This document shows positions 52,738 to 60,757 of a stretch of DNA of 64,000 nucleotides, piece by piece. Source of the stretch: Rhodospirillaceae bacterium (GTDB lineage: Bacteria; Pseudomonadota; Alphaproteobacteria; Dongiales; Dongiaceae); contig JADJQM010000001.1 in assembly GCA_016712715.1 (NCBI GenBank), positions 62,001 through 126,000 of the forward strand, given 5' to 3'. Position numbers and translations under genes: made by a program. Below the pieces are notes generated by a model, which was not told where the DNA came from, searched no databases, and saw only the letters and a program-made list of their open reading frames with translations. The stretch's first letter is position 1; the number at the start of each line of letters is the position of its first letter.

Positions 52738-53528
52738 CCGAGACAGCGGCGCCATTCAATGGCGGTTCGCCGGAAGGCGCCGCACCTCTTGCCCAGAGTG
52801 AAGCCCTGGCGACGCTCAACGCCAACAAGGCGAATCCCGAATGGGGCGCCAAGTTCCTGTCGGGTGACGCTGCCACGGTCGCGGAGTCCGAACGCCTTCA
52901 CAAGCTGGCATATGCCGAACCCGGCGCAGCGCAACAGCAGGCCGCACCCGGCAAGGAAGCCGCAGCGGCCCGTCTGGCGATACTGCAGAACGATCCCGCT
53001 TGGCGGCAGCGGCTTATTGACGGCGATCCGGCCGCACACAGGGAACACACCGAGTTGATGCAGCAGCTGCACCCGGAAGGCGAGACGGGAGAGGAAGCAA
53101 TCGACCCGTCACAGTACCGCATGCCGAACCTGGCCGGGCCTTACGACACCGAAGAAGAAATGCAGGAAGCTCAAGAAACCGAGAATCAAATTCGCGGTTG
53201 GCTGGCCACGGCACAGATGCCGGCCGATATCGGGAACTCGGTTCTGCATGAGGCTGCACAGACCTTCGCTGTCTGGCGTGACGCGTCGGACGCCGAACGG
53301 CAAGCCTATTCCGATGGCCAACAGGCCATGCTCGAGAAGCTTTGGGGCGACCAGATGCCGGCGAAGCTCAAGCTCGCGGGCCAGCTCATGCGTGAACTCG
53401 AGGCGAAGTCGCCCGGCATCATCGAAATGCTGTCCATAACCGGCGCCGGGTCCAACGCAAGAGTCATCACCTCATTCGCATATGCCGCCGAAGGCTTGCT
53501 CGCCAAGAAAGGAATTACCCATGGCTGA
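52734..53528 (+). CDS. Hypothetical phage-like protein with an internal repeat
   Basis: A 264-residue protein. Two segments are similar to each other: KANPEWGAKFLSGDAATVAE (about residues 32-51) and NDPAWRQRLIDGDPAAHREH (about residues 86-105), suggesting a duplicated helical unit seen in some phage proteins. The rest is helical and acidic. No family is recognised, so a scaffold or virion role is only a guess from its place in the operon. It overlaps its neighbours on both sides by 4 and 8 bases. Confidence 0.6.
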   Translation: MTETAAPFNGGSPEGAAPLAQSEALATLNANKANPEWGAKFLSGDAATVAESERLHKLAYAEPGAAQQQAAPGKEAAAARLAILQNDPAWRQRLIDGDPAAHREHTELMQQLHPEGETGEEAIDPSQYRMPNLAGPYDTEEEMQEAQETENQIRGWLATAQMPADIGNSVLHEAAQTFAVWRDASDAERQAYSDGQQAMLEKLWGDQMPAKLKLAGQLMRELEAKSPGIIEMLSITGAGSNARVITSFAYAAEGLLAKKGITHG

Positions 53529-53682
53529 AACTCAGAACAATCACCCCGCGCCGGCCCCGGCTGCCGAAACGATCAGGCTTGAATGCCTGAAGCTTGCTCA
53601 CACGCATGGCCTCGAGACCAAGCACGTCCTGGAGCGGGCCACGGAATACGAAACCTATGTCAACGGCGCCGCCGCGGACTGA
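53521..53682 (+). CDS. Small hypothetical protein
   Basis: A 53-residue hydrophilic protein with a Pro/Ala-rich N-terminus and a helical end (LKLAHTHGLETKHVLERATE). The ATG is set by GGAATT upstream and overlaps the previous gene by 8 bases. Unknown function. Confidence 0.5.
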   Translation: MAETQNNHPAPAPAAETIRLECLKLAHTHGLETKHVLERATEYETYVNGAAAD

Positions 53683-53700
53683 TAGAGAAAGGCGCACCCC

Positions 53701-53898
53701 ATGGCTGATCATTTTTACAGTCTGAATATCGGCAAGGGCCTGGACCCTAACAACGTGACTGTCGGCACCTCGACCGCAGCATCCGCCGACTTTGAATTCA
53801 GGATCAAGGATGGCGTTACCGGCCGCGGCAAGCCCCAGGCGCTTATGGCGATTGAGGCAATCGTTGCCAAGATCGTGACCGGCAATCAACCGGCTTGA
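53701..53898 (+). CDS. Small hypothetical phage-like protein
   Basis: A 65-residue protein with no signal or membrane helix. GKGLDPNNVTVGTSTAASAD and FEFRIKDGVTG suggest a small beta protein of the sort found among phage virion genes, but no family is assigned. AAAGGC precedes the ATG. Part of the operon that runs to the tail-fibre gene. Confidence 0.55.
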   Translation: MADHFYSLNIGKGLDPNNVTVGTSTAASADFEFRIKDGVTGRGKPQALMAIEAIVAKIVTGNQPA

Positions 53899-53905
53899 TG
53901 GCGGC

Positions 53906-54214
53906 ATGGCGCCAATGAGCATGACACCCCGCCAAATGTACGACTTCGCCCGGCAGGAAATTCCGGTAGCGATGCGCGAACTCGGGGAAGCGCAAGCCAA
54001 GCTCGATGCAGCATTGCGCGCCCGCCGCCAAGGTTCGGTTGACGGTGCCGCCGCTGTGCAGGCCGCGCAAGTCGAACTCGACCGCCTGCGCAAGCGCAGC
54101 GCCGCCCTGCGCAAATACAAGCTGGCTTTTGAAGACGTGTTGGCTTGTGCCGACGCAATGCAAGAACCGCCGCAATTGAGCGGCACACTCGAAAGGACTT
54201 CTCATGTCAATTGA
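53906..54214 (+). CDS. Small helical hypothetical protein
   Basis: A 102-residue helical, charged protein; AKLDAALRARRQGSVDGAAA and VELDRLRKRSAALRKYKLAF point to a coiled coil. ATGs at 53906, 53915 and 53921 are all possible. It overlaps the next gene by 11 bases. Function unknown. Confidence 0.55.
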   Translation: MAPMSMTPRQMYDFARQEIPVAMRELGEAQAKLDAALRARRQGSVDGAAAVQAAQVELDRLRKRSAALRKYKLAFEDVLACADAMQEPPQLSGTLERTSHVN

Positions 54215-54638
54215 CGCGAATGCCCGCTCACGCGGCTTGAACACCCCCGCCGATTTCTGGGGCCTGGTCGACTTGGTCAACAACATCCCGGCAGCCCATG
54301 AGGTACTGTCGGATATCCGTGCTGCAACGGAAGATATGCGGCAGGAAAGGGACGCGTTGCGCGTCACCGAAGAAACCATCCTCACCGGCAATCAGCGAAA
54401 CGCCGAAAAGGAAGCCGAACTCGACAAGCGGCAAGCGGCCCTGGACGCACGCGAGGCGCAGTTGAACGGACGCGCCGCGGCCCAGACAGCGCGCGGCAAG
54501 GAACTGGATACCCTGCAGGCCACTCGGGAACAGGAAGCTATGGCCCGGACCGAGGCGCTTGATCAGCGTGAACGCGATTTGAACGCCTTCGCTGCGAAAT
54601 TCGAGGGCGTCCGGCAGGCCATGACTGTGTTGAGCTAA
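54204..54638 (+). CDS. Coiled-coil hypothetical protein before the tail-fibre gene
   Basis: A 144-residue protein that is mostly one long coiled coil (residues about 45-140, rich in Glu, Arg, Gln and Ala). It begins with SIDANARSRGLNTPADFWGL. It ends three bases before the tail-fibre ATG, so it is cotranscribed and may help assemble or attach the fibre, an inference from position only. Confidence 0.6.
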   Translation: MSIDANARSRGLNTPADFWGLVDLVNNIPAAHEVLSDIRAATEDMRQERDALRVTEETILTGNQRNAEKEAELDKRQAALDAREAQLNGRAAAQTARGKELDTLQATREQEAMARTEALDQRERDLNAFAAKFEGVRQAMTVLS

Positions 54639-54641
54639 TGC

Positions 54642-56642
54642 ATGCCGATCAGTTCAACTACCAACCGCGTTATCTCCACCGGCAACGGCGTCACGACCGT
54701 TTTCGCGTTCCCCTACTATTTCCTTGAAGACACCGATCTCGTTGTTCTGAAAACGGAAATCGCCAGCGGCGCCGAAACCACGCTGACCTTGAACACGGAT
54801 TACACGGTGACGGGCGCCGGCGACGAGAGCGGTGGCAGCATCACGCTTACCACCGCGCCCAGCAGCGCCTACAAGATCACCCGGTATCGCGATCCCGCGC
54901 TGACCCAGGAAGTGGACTTCCAGAACAACGGCCCGCTGCCCGCCACGTCGCTTGAGCGACCGGTGGACAAGCTCACCATGATCGTGCAGCGCCTCAGAGA
55001 ATTGATGGGGCGATCGGCGCGACTATCGGACGGTGACGTTTCGGGCGCCGATGTGACGCTGCCGACCCCAAGCGCCCTGAAAGGCATTCGCTGGAATAGC
55101 GACGGTGACGGGCTTGAGAATTACAGCCTCACGATCCCGACCGACGCAGTGGTCTCTGCCAGCGTTGGCGTTGAGGGCATTTCGCCGCGCGCCAACCAAG
55201 CGCAGGTTGACGCGGGCACGGAAGCCGCCGCACACGTCACGCCTGAAACCTTGGCCGGTTCGGTACTTGCCGGGCGCGTCACCGCGGCCGAAGCGGACAT
55301 CCTCGCGTTGCAGGCGTCGGGTGCTGTCATTGCCTCGCCTGTGCGCCAGACGGTGCTGAGCGGTCCTGTCGACAATGATGGGCTGCCGAGCTTTGGCAGC
55401 TCGACGGGCAGCGCCACGGTTACGGCGACCGGCACGATCGTGGCGACCGCTGCCAATGGCACGACCGATTACGTTGGTTCGATTACCGATCCAAGCTGGA
55501 CAAGCCTCACCAGCAACGGGACGATGTATCTCTATTTGACCATCGCAGCCGATGGCACGTGCACACCTGGCGCCGGCACCCAGGCCCCAACCTATCGCGC
55601 GGGCGGCGCCGATGTGGTCACGAACAATCAATTCACCTTCAACGTACAGCAGATGGTCGGCAAGCTTGGCAACGGGTCGACCGCTGCACAGGTCTATCGC
55701 GTTTACGTGGGCGAGGTGACGGTCGCCGGCAACGTGGTGACGGCGATCACCTGGTACGCGATCCAAGGCCGCTATGTATCTTCCTGGACCGCGACACTGC
55801 CCGGCACCGGCCAAGTTGTCAGCTTTGACCACAACATTGGCACCACGCATATTCTAGCGGACGGTGCGATTGAGATCGAATGCACGACGATCGACCTTGG
55901 CCACGCGGTCGGGGATGTTCTGCAGAATCCCTTGACCGACATGAGCACCGGCTATGCATCGAGCCCGTTGCCGCGTCGACTGACCAGCCGCAACTCGATG
56001 TTGTTCACGACCGGCGACACCTGGGCTTTTGCGTCCAACAACAAGGGCACCGGCGGCGCGGATGGCGCCTTGACCGCGGCCCGCTGGAAATACCGCGCCC
56101 GCCAGAGCAGGGGTGGTGACATGGCATCATTTTTCATCACGCAAGATAACAAGTTCGCTGGTGTTGGCATTGACGGCGGGAAGCCACCGCGTGCGCATGC
56201 AGAAGTCCCTACGGCGCCTGAAGACGGCCGGCAGGTATGGAACGGCAGCGCCTGGGTGTGGCCAGTTCATATTGCGCGGGAGCGCATTCTAAAAACCATC
56301 TCCGATCGTTTCGACGCGGCCTTGGCCGCTGGCATGCCCTACGCGGGTAAGGTGCTGCAGATCCGGCCACAGGATCAGGCCAACTTGACCACCATGGGCA
56401 ATGAGGCGCGGTGGGCCAAAGCTGCCGGCGTGCCCTGGCCATCGGATTTCAACTGGCGCATGGCCGATGACACCATGCTGTATCTGGCAACTGCCGACGA
56501 CATGATTGCGCTTGGCGAAGCGGCAAAGGCCGAAGTCTATCGGCTGCGCCTGGCCAAGTGGCGCCACGTCGACGCGGTCAATAATCTGGGCACCACCGAG
56601 GAAATTGAAGATTACGACATTGAGACGGGATGGGCCGCTTGA
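54642..56642 (+). CDS. T7-type phage tail fibre with DUF4376-like C-terminus
   Basis: A 666-residue protein. Residues 1-110, starting TTNRVISTGNGVTTVFAFPY, match the N-terminal tail-attachment domain of T7-type (podovirus) tail fibres. A long repetitive beta-rich middle with glycine/threonine repeats is followed by a C-terminal region (about residues 545-665; MADDTMLYLATADDMIALGE) like DUF4376, common in phage tail proteins. It should let a particle bind its host, yet no other tail gene is present. It is the longest gene of the element. It overlaps the next gene by 13 bases. Confidence 0.8.
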   Translation: MPISSTTNRVISTGNGVTTVFAFPYYFLEDTDLVVLKTEIASGAETTLTLNTDYTVTGAGDESGGSITLTTAPSSAYKITRYRDPALTQEVDFQNNGPLPATSLERPVDKLTMIVQRLRELMGRSARLSDGDVSGADVTLPTPSALKGIRWNSDGDGLENYSLTIPTDAVVSASVGVEGISPRANQAQVDAGTEAAAHVTPETLAGSVLAGRVTAAEADILALQASGAVIASPVRQTVLSGPVDNDGLPSFGSSTGSATVTATGTIVATAANGTTDYVGSITDPSWTSLTSNGTMYLYLTIAADGTCTPGAGTQAPTYRAGGADVVTNNQFTFNVQQMVGKLGNGSTAAQVYRVYVGEVTVAGNVVTAITWYAIQGRYVSSWTATLPGTGQVVSFDHNIGTTHILADGAIEIECTTIDLGHAVGDVLQNPLTDMSTGYASSPLPRRLTSRNSMLFTTGDTWAFASNNKGTGGADGALTAARWKYRARQSRGGDMASFFITQDNKFAGVGIDGGKPPRAHAEVPTAPEDGRQVWNGSAWVWPVHIARERILKTISDRFDAALAAGMPYAGKVLQIRPQDQANLTTMGNEARWAKAAGVPWPSDFNWRMADDTMLYLATADDMIALGEAAKAEVYRLRLAKWRHVDAVNNLGTTEEIEDYDIETGWAA

Positions 56643-56842
56643 ATGGCTGCGCCTATATCCATGGCGACCCTAAAGCCGATCCGATCGCCTGGTGCGGTCG
56701 ACCTGCGCTTGCCGGCAAGCCCTACTGTGCCGAGCATTGGGACATGACGCACATTCCGCTTCTGTCGCTTGACGAATTGACCGAGATCCAACGCATGCGC
56801 GCGATCGCCAAAGCGGCTTTTATCCCGGCGGGCCTGGAATGA
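56630..56842 (+). CDS. Small GcrA-like zinc-motif protein
   Basis: A 70-residue protein with CAYIHGDPKAD, then WCGRPALAGKPYCAEHWDMT: C...C...C-x2-H, the same shape as the C-terminal zinc motif of GcrA, the alphaproteobacterial cell-cycle regulator, whose N-terminal DNA-binding half is absent. It starts inside the tail-fibre gene and overlaps the second small-terminase-like gene (ATGA). It may regulate host or phage genes; this is an inference from the motif. Confidence 0.6.
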   Translation: MGRLNGCAYIHGDPKADPIAWCGRPALAGKPYCAEHWDMTHIPLLSLDELTEIQRMRAIAKAAFIPAGLE

Positions 56843-57318
56843 AAGAACTCAGCCCGCAACAGCTCATGTTTGTGCAGCACGTGGTCGCTGGCGATAACGC
56901 CGCTGCCGCGGCGCGCAAGGCCGGCTATGCGCCGCACTACGCCGCGCGTGCTCATGATCGGTTGATCCATGGCAACAAGAAGATTGCCGCGGCGATCGAT
57001 GAGGCGCGCGAAAAGCTGCGCCAGAACACGACCTATACAGCCGAGCGCATGCTTGAACTGATCGCCATAGATATCGAATTCGCACGCGAGAAGGGCAACG
57101 CAATGGCGATCATCAAGGGACGCGAATTGTCGTCCAAGATCGCCGGCCTATTGGTCGACCGTGTGCAGATTGAAGCGGTCAGCATTGTGAAGGCTCTTGA
57201 GTCCGCCCGCGCCCGCGCGTTTCAGCATCGATCGGCGCCGTCCGTGATCGACGTGCCCGCCGAAGCTCGCGAAGCGCTGCCGGCACGACCGCGGCAGCAA
57301 AACCCGTTTGAAGATTGA
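56839..57318 (+). CDS. Small terminase subunit 2 (Terminase_2 type)
   Basis: A 159-residue protein with the standard TerS N-terminus: LSPQQLMFVQHVVAGDNAAA, AARKAGYAPHYAARAHDRLI, then a helical body (TAERMLELIAIDIEFAREKG, IIKGRELSSKIAGLLVDR) that fits the Terminase_2 pattern better than the first copy does. TerS recognises the packaging site. It is the last gene of the phage-like operon, and no large subunit follows, which is unusual for a phage but usual for a packaging-redirecting satellite. Confidence 0.75.
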   Translation: MKELSPQQLMFVQHVVAGDNAAAAARKAGYAPHYAARAHDRLIHGNKKIAAAIDEAREKLRQNTTYTAERMLELIAIDIEFAREKGNAMAIIKGRELSSKIAGLLVDRVQIEAVSIVKALESARARAFQHRSAPSVIDVPAEAREALPARPRQQNPFED

Positions 57319-57341
57319 AATGCGAATATCGGCTGCATCTT

Positions 57342-58196
57342 CTAGCCCGTAAACAGTGAAAGCAGTTTGTCACGAAAAAAGGCAAGGGTTGGCATTACGA
57401 CTAGGCCGCCTAAAATGGTCCAGCGCAGCCATTTCAGTGTTGCGTAGCGAGATACTTCATGCCCGATCGCGTATGTCGACTTCGGGAAAATCCGGTCAAC
57501 CAACGACGTCATCCCTATCGGCAAGCACACCAAGATGCCGAAAAACAATATTGTCCATACCGTAAACTTGGCATTCAATGCTTCCTCGTCTGTAGGAAGC
57601 GACTCTCGAGTGATTTCAAAGGTGACCACCGAAGTAGCAACTAGGGCACTGACAAACAGCTTGTATGGTGAGCGATGTAGCCACGTCCAACCATCGCGCG
57701 CTTCCGCTATAATATCGTCAAGCCGTCGGCTGAAATTATTCACGTCCGTCTCGGCGCCGGTGACAACGTACCGACACGTTTCAGATTCGTGTTTGGGTCT
57801 TTGAAACGTCATCACAATCGTCGGCCGACTATTTGACCTTGCTTCGCCTTCAATCCTCTCAATTCTCCTACCGGGCAGATTTGATTGAGCCAATACCTGC
57901 CCCAACGTCATTGGCCCGAGTTGTGTTCTGTCCGCCAACTCGATAGACCACTGGACCCGCTGATACTTCAGATTCCGCTGAATTTCCACATCCGCATATT
58001 CCTTCTTCTTTTCTTCAGACCATCCTTCTCGCTCGGCGTATTCCTTACGAGCATCCTCACGCATTCGACGCTCGGAAACTGCCCGGCATTCATTAAGTAC
58101 CGAGTCGATCTTCTCAAGCAGTTCCTTAGTGATCACAACAGAGTGTTTAAAGGAGATCGATCTACGCGCGGCAATTTCGTCCATTTGCGAATCCAT
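57342..58196 (-). CDS. Membrane-anchored hypothetical protein, cargo
   Basis: A 284-residue protein. The N-terminal two thirds is soluble and charged (SISFKHSVVITKELLEKIDS, EYAEREGWSEEKKKEYADVE), and the C-terminal third has three hydrophobic helices (for example FVSALVATSVVTFEIT and ILFFGILVCLPIGMTSLV). AT-rich codon use differs from the phage-like operon. The ATG at 58196 is chosen because an earlier ATG at 58253 adds a short unfamiliar leader. The architecture, a cytoplasmic sensor domain tied to the membrane, occurs in phage-defence effectors, but no domain is recognised. Confidence 0.6.
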   Translation of the reverse strand: MDSQMDEIAARRSISFKHSVVITKELLEKIDSVLNECRAVSERRMREDARKEYAEREGWSEEKKKEYADVEIQRNLKYQRVQWSIELADRTQLGPMTLGQVLAQSNLPGRRIERIEGEARSNSRPTIVMTFQRPKHESETCRYVVTGAETDVNNFSRRLDDIIAEARDGWTWLHRSPYKLFVSALVATSVVTFEITRESLPTDEEALNAKFTVWTILFFGILVCLPIGMTSLVDRIFPKSTYAIGHEVSRYATLKWLRWTILGGLVVMPTLAFFRDKLLSLFTG

Positions 58197-58348
58197 CAAA
58201 ATTGGTTTGCGTGCGAAACGACAGCATTGAACGCCAGAGTATGCCGCTCGCATTGGCGCCCGTGGGATATGTCAATAACCACCATAAGATGATTGCTCGA
58301 GTCGGGCCCAGAAAACGCACCCAGATGAATTGCATCTGCCGAAGTTGA

Positions 58349-58780
58349 TCATCTATGCCGCCCCCGCCCGTTTCCTAAAGTCGGCATATCCTTGTGAAGC
58401 GCGCTGCCGCTAACATCCATGCTAGCGCCGTTGCCCTCATGCGGATACTTGCGCCGGGGCTCGCCTGGCGCCTTGCGACTGTCCCATGGTCGCCGGCCGG
58501 GATAGGCGAGGTGGAAAGTCACGCTGGCATTGCGGAAGCCGCACCGGCCGCATTTGAGCCGGGTCAGCAGGTAGCGGAGCCCGTACCCTTCCGAAAGCCT
58601 GCGGGCGATCGGCTCGGCTTGCTCGGGGAAAAGGAGCTTCGTCCCGCCACAAGCCGGCACTAGGCAGGTGACCGTGGCCCCACAGCTGCGCCCGGCCGTG
58701 CTTATCGTGATAATCGGGCATGCCCTGAACACCTCCGGCCGGGCAATTCTATGTGAGAACAATAGAAGAACACAAGGCAT
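58349..58780 (-). CDS. Zinc-ribbon protein, start uncertain, possibly frameshifted
   Basis: The best supported part is the segment with CLVPACGG, then RLKCGRCGFRNASVTFHLAY, a C-x4-C...C-x2-C zinc ribbon in about 100 residues. The in-frame ATG at 58780 gives an odd leader. An ATG at 58721, with GGAGG upstream, opens a different frame (MPDYHDKHGRA) that would join the zinc ribbon only through a one-base shift near 58688. Either a sequencing error or decay is likely. Cargo region, role unknown. Confidence 0.4.
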   Translation of the reverse strand: MPCVLLLFSHRIARPEVFRACPIITISTAGRSCGATVTCLVPACGGTKLLFPEQAEPIARRLSEGYGLRYLLTRLKCGRCGFRNASVTFHLAYPGRRPWDSRKAPGEPRRKYPHEGNGASMDVSGSALHKDMPTLGNGRGRHR

Positions 58781-58963
58781 CCCGGAGACGCGCGGCCTCG
58801 ATAGGGTACGGTTGTGCGCCGATCATGGACGCGCCCCCGGCAGTTGCGCACATTCGACGCGAGATCATTCGACATCGGCCTGTCTGCACTTCGCCGCGCG
58901 ATTGACAGAACAACCGTTTTTGCGACTAATCCTCGCTAGAATCACATTCAGTGAAGGCCGGGT

Positions 58964-59767
58964 ATGCTCACTACCGTAGAGCCGATAGAGTTTTCTCGGA
59001 AGATTGATACCGGCAAAACCAAACCCTCCCTGTTAGTGTGCGAGAAAGCGGACGGCGCGACCATCGAAGTAGTGGCGAAGTTTTCGGGAGGCTGCGAATC
59101 GCAGGAGGCTAGCTTGGTCCGCGAAACGATCGCAGCCTGCTTGGCCGCCGACCTGGGTTTGCCGGTGCCCCAACCCTATATAATTTTGGTTCCGCCCGAG
59201 TGGGAGAACATCGTGTCCGACCCCGGGCGACGGCAGCAAATTGCTCAGAGCTGCCGCACAGCGTTCGGGTCAACTTATTTGACCGGGCAGTATTCGCTCT
59301 GGACATCTGGGACGATGATAACTGACGAAATGCTGCCGACGGCGGCCGCCATCTTCGTTTTTGACGCACTAACCCAGAATTCCGACCGGCGGGCTTCCAA
59401 TCCGAACTGCTTGGTAAAGGGAAAACAGATACGAATATTTGACCACGAGCTTACTTTTCCTACCATGCTACTCGGATTTATCGCTCCTTGGCGACCAGGT
59501 GGCCTTAAATCATTGGAAAATAACGAAAATCACGCGTTCAGACAGGCGTTGGTCGGGCGCCAAGTGGACTACAGCCCTATTAAAGCAGCTTGGCAAAACA
59601 TATCCGACGTGCGTATTGGAGAATATGGGCAGAGCGTCCCAAAAGCCTGGGCGCACGCAAATGTCGTCGCACAGAACTCAATTGTCGCGAAAGCGTTATC
59701 TTCCATTAAGGACGCTCGCGATAATATTGACGGGTGCCTCGCGGAAGTGGAACGGGTGTTAAAATGA
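58964..59767 (+). CDS. HipA-like kinase-family protein
   Basis: A 267-residue protein of the HipA-like kinase group. Seen are the lysine-containing strand EVVAKFSGGCESQEASLVRE (about residues 26-45), the catalytic-loop motif ALTQNSDRRASNPNCL (about residues 136-151) with its aspartate, and the magnesium-binding FDHELTFP (about residues 160-167). It lacks the N-terminal Gly-rich loop of classical HipA toxins. Composition is AT-rich. It overlaps the DUF3037 gene as ATGA. HipA-like kinases paired with DUF3037 proteins recur in islands; a toxin/antitoxin or defence role is plausible but unproven. Confidence 0.72.
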   Translation: MLTTVEPIEFSRKIDTGKTKPSLLVCEKADGATIEVVAKFSGGCESQEASLVRETIAACLAADLGLPVPQPYIILVPPEWENIVSDPGRRQQIAQSCRTAFGSTYLTGQYSLWTSGTMITDEMLPTAAAIFVFDALTQNSDRRASNPNCLVKGKQIRIFDHELTFPTMLLGFIAPWRPGGLKSLENNENHAFRQALVGRQVDYSPIKAAWQNISDVRIGEYGQSVPKAWAHANVVAQNSIVAKALSSIKDARDNIDGCLAEVERVLK

Positions 59768-60621
59768 GCGGTAAGATTCCTTACAGCTACACAATCCTGC
59801 GTTACGTTCACGACCCGGTGACGGGCGAATTCGTCAATGTAGGGGTCTTGATGCACCTTCCGGAGCTTCGCAAGGTGCAGATCAAGACACGCACGTCTAT
59901 CGGCCGCCTTCGCGGCGCTTTTCCGGATCTGGATAGGGACGCGTTCAACTCGGCCATGCGATCGATCAAGAGCGGTGTGTCGGCGGTTTCGCGCAGGTTG
60001 GCCGAGAACAACATGTTTGAGAGCGATCGTCACGCCGGCGATCTTGCGCGCTTGGCGCTCGCGACCGATGACAGTTCGCTGCAGTGGTCTAACCCGGGAG
60101 GCGGGTACACGAATAGCCCCGAGGCTACGCTGCAGCGGCTCTTCGCTCGGTATGTCTCAAAGTACGATACACATGCAAAATCTCGAAAGACCGAAGAAGA
60201 TGTATGGCGTCCGGTGCGGGAGAAAATTGCCGAGCGCAAGCTGCCGATTGAGTTTGAAGAACTCGAAGTTGTAGGGGCCGCGGATACAATCCAGTTTGGT
60301 AATGCTTGGAAAAATGGAAAATGGCACGCTTACGAGCCGATTTCTTTCGACTTGGCAGATGCGAATGGGATCAAGGACAAAGCGCGAAGGTGGCGCGGGC
60401 ATCTTGATGCCGCAGCCGATGGCGCCGACGCCACAGGCGTGAGCTTGCACTTGCTCGTCGGTAAGCCTCAGACAGCCGCGCTTCTTCCCGCGTACGAGCA
60501 GGCAGTCGAGATATTGCGGACTTCTGAATTCAAGCCGGCCATCTACGACGAGGCTCAAGTCGATACGCTTGTTAACGAGATGGAAGACGAAGTGAGAGCG
60601 CACGCCGCAAGCGGCGCTTAG
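59764..60621 (+). CDS. DUF3037 family protein, partner of the HipA-like kinase
   Basis: A 285-residue protein of the DUF3037 family, with the conserved start SGKIPYSYTILRYVHDPVTG, EFVNVGVLMHLPELRKV. Its function is unknown, but it is regularly encoded beside HipA-like kinases, as here with a 4-base overlap. I use the ATG at 59764 rather than an upstream TTG because it fits the overlap. It ends just before the right arm-type repeats of the element, a usual position for cargo. No membrane segment or signal is seen. Confidence 0.75.
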   Translation: MSGKIPYSYTILRYVHDPVTGEFVNVGVLMHLPELRKVQIKTRTSIGRLRGAFPDLDRDAFNSAMRSIKSGVSAVSRRLAENNMFESDRHAGDLARLALATDDSSLQWSNPGGGYTNSPEATLQRLFARYVSKYDTHAKSRKTEEDVWRPVREKIAERKLPIEFEELEVVGAADTIQFGNAWKNGKWHAYEPISFDLADANGIKDKARRWRGHLDAAADGADATGVSLHLLVGKPQTAALLPAYEQAVEILRTSEFKPAIYDEAQVDTLVNEMEDEVRAHAASGA

Positions 60622-60642
60622 CACCCAACCCAGCACCCAAAT
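60620..60642. promoter_or_regulatory. Integrase arm-type sites, right end
   Basis: AGCACCCAA at 60620 and again at 60632, 12 bases apart as at the left end. They begin at the stop of the DUF3037 gene, about 117 bases before attR. Confidence 0.55.
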
Positions 60643-60757
60643 AGACCGAACTAAGCGGAAATAGGCCGAAGCCTAGAGCGAGGCGCCCGGCAAGATATCC
60701 TTTAATTCCAGGAAAATAGCGCACTAGAGCGCAATAGGCGGCACTCACTAGGCCGCA

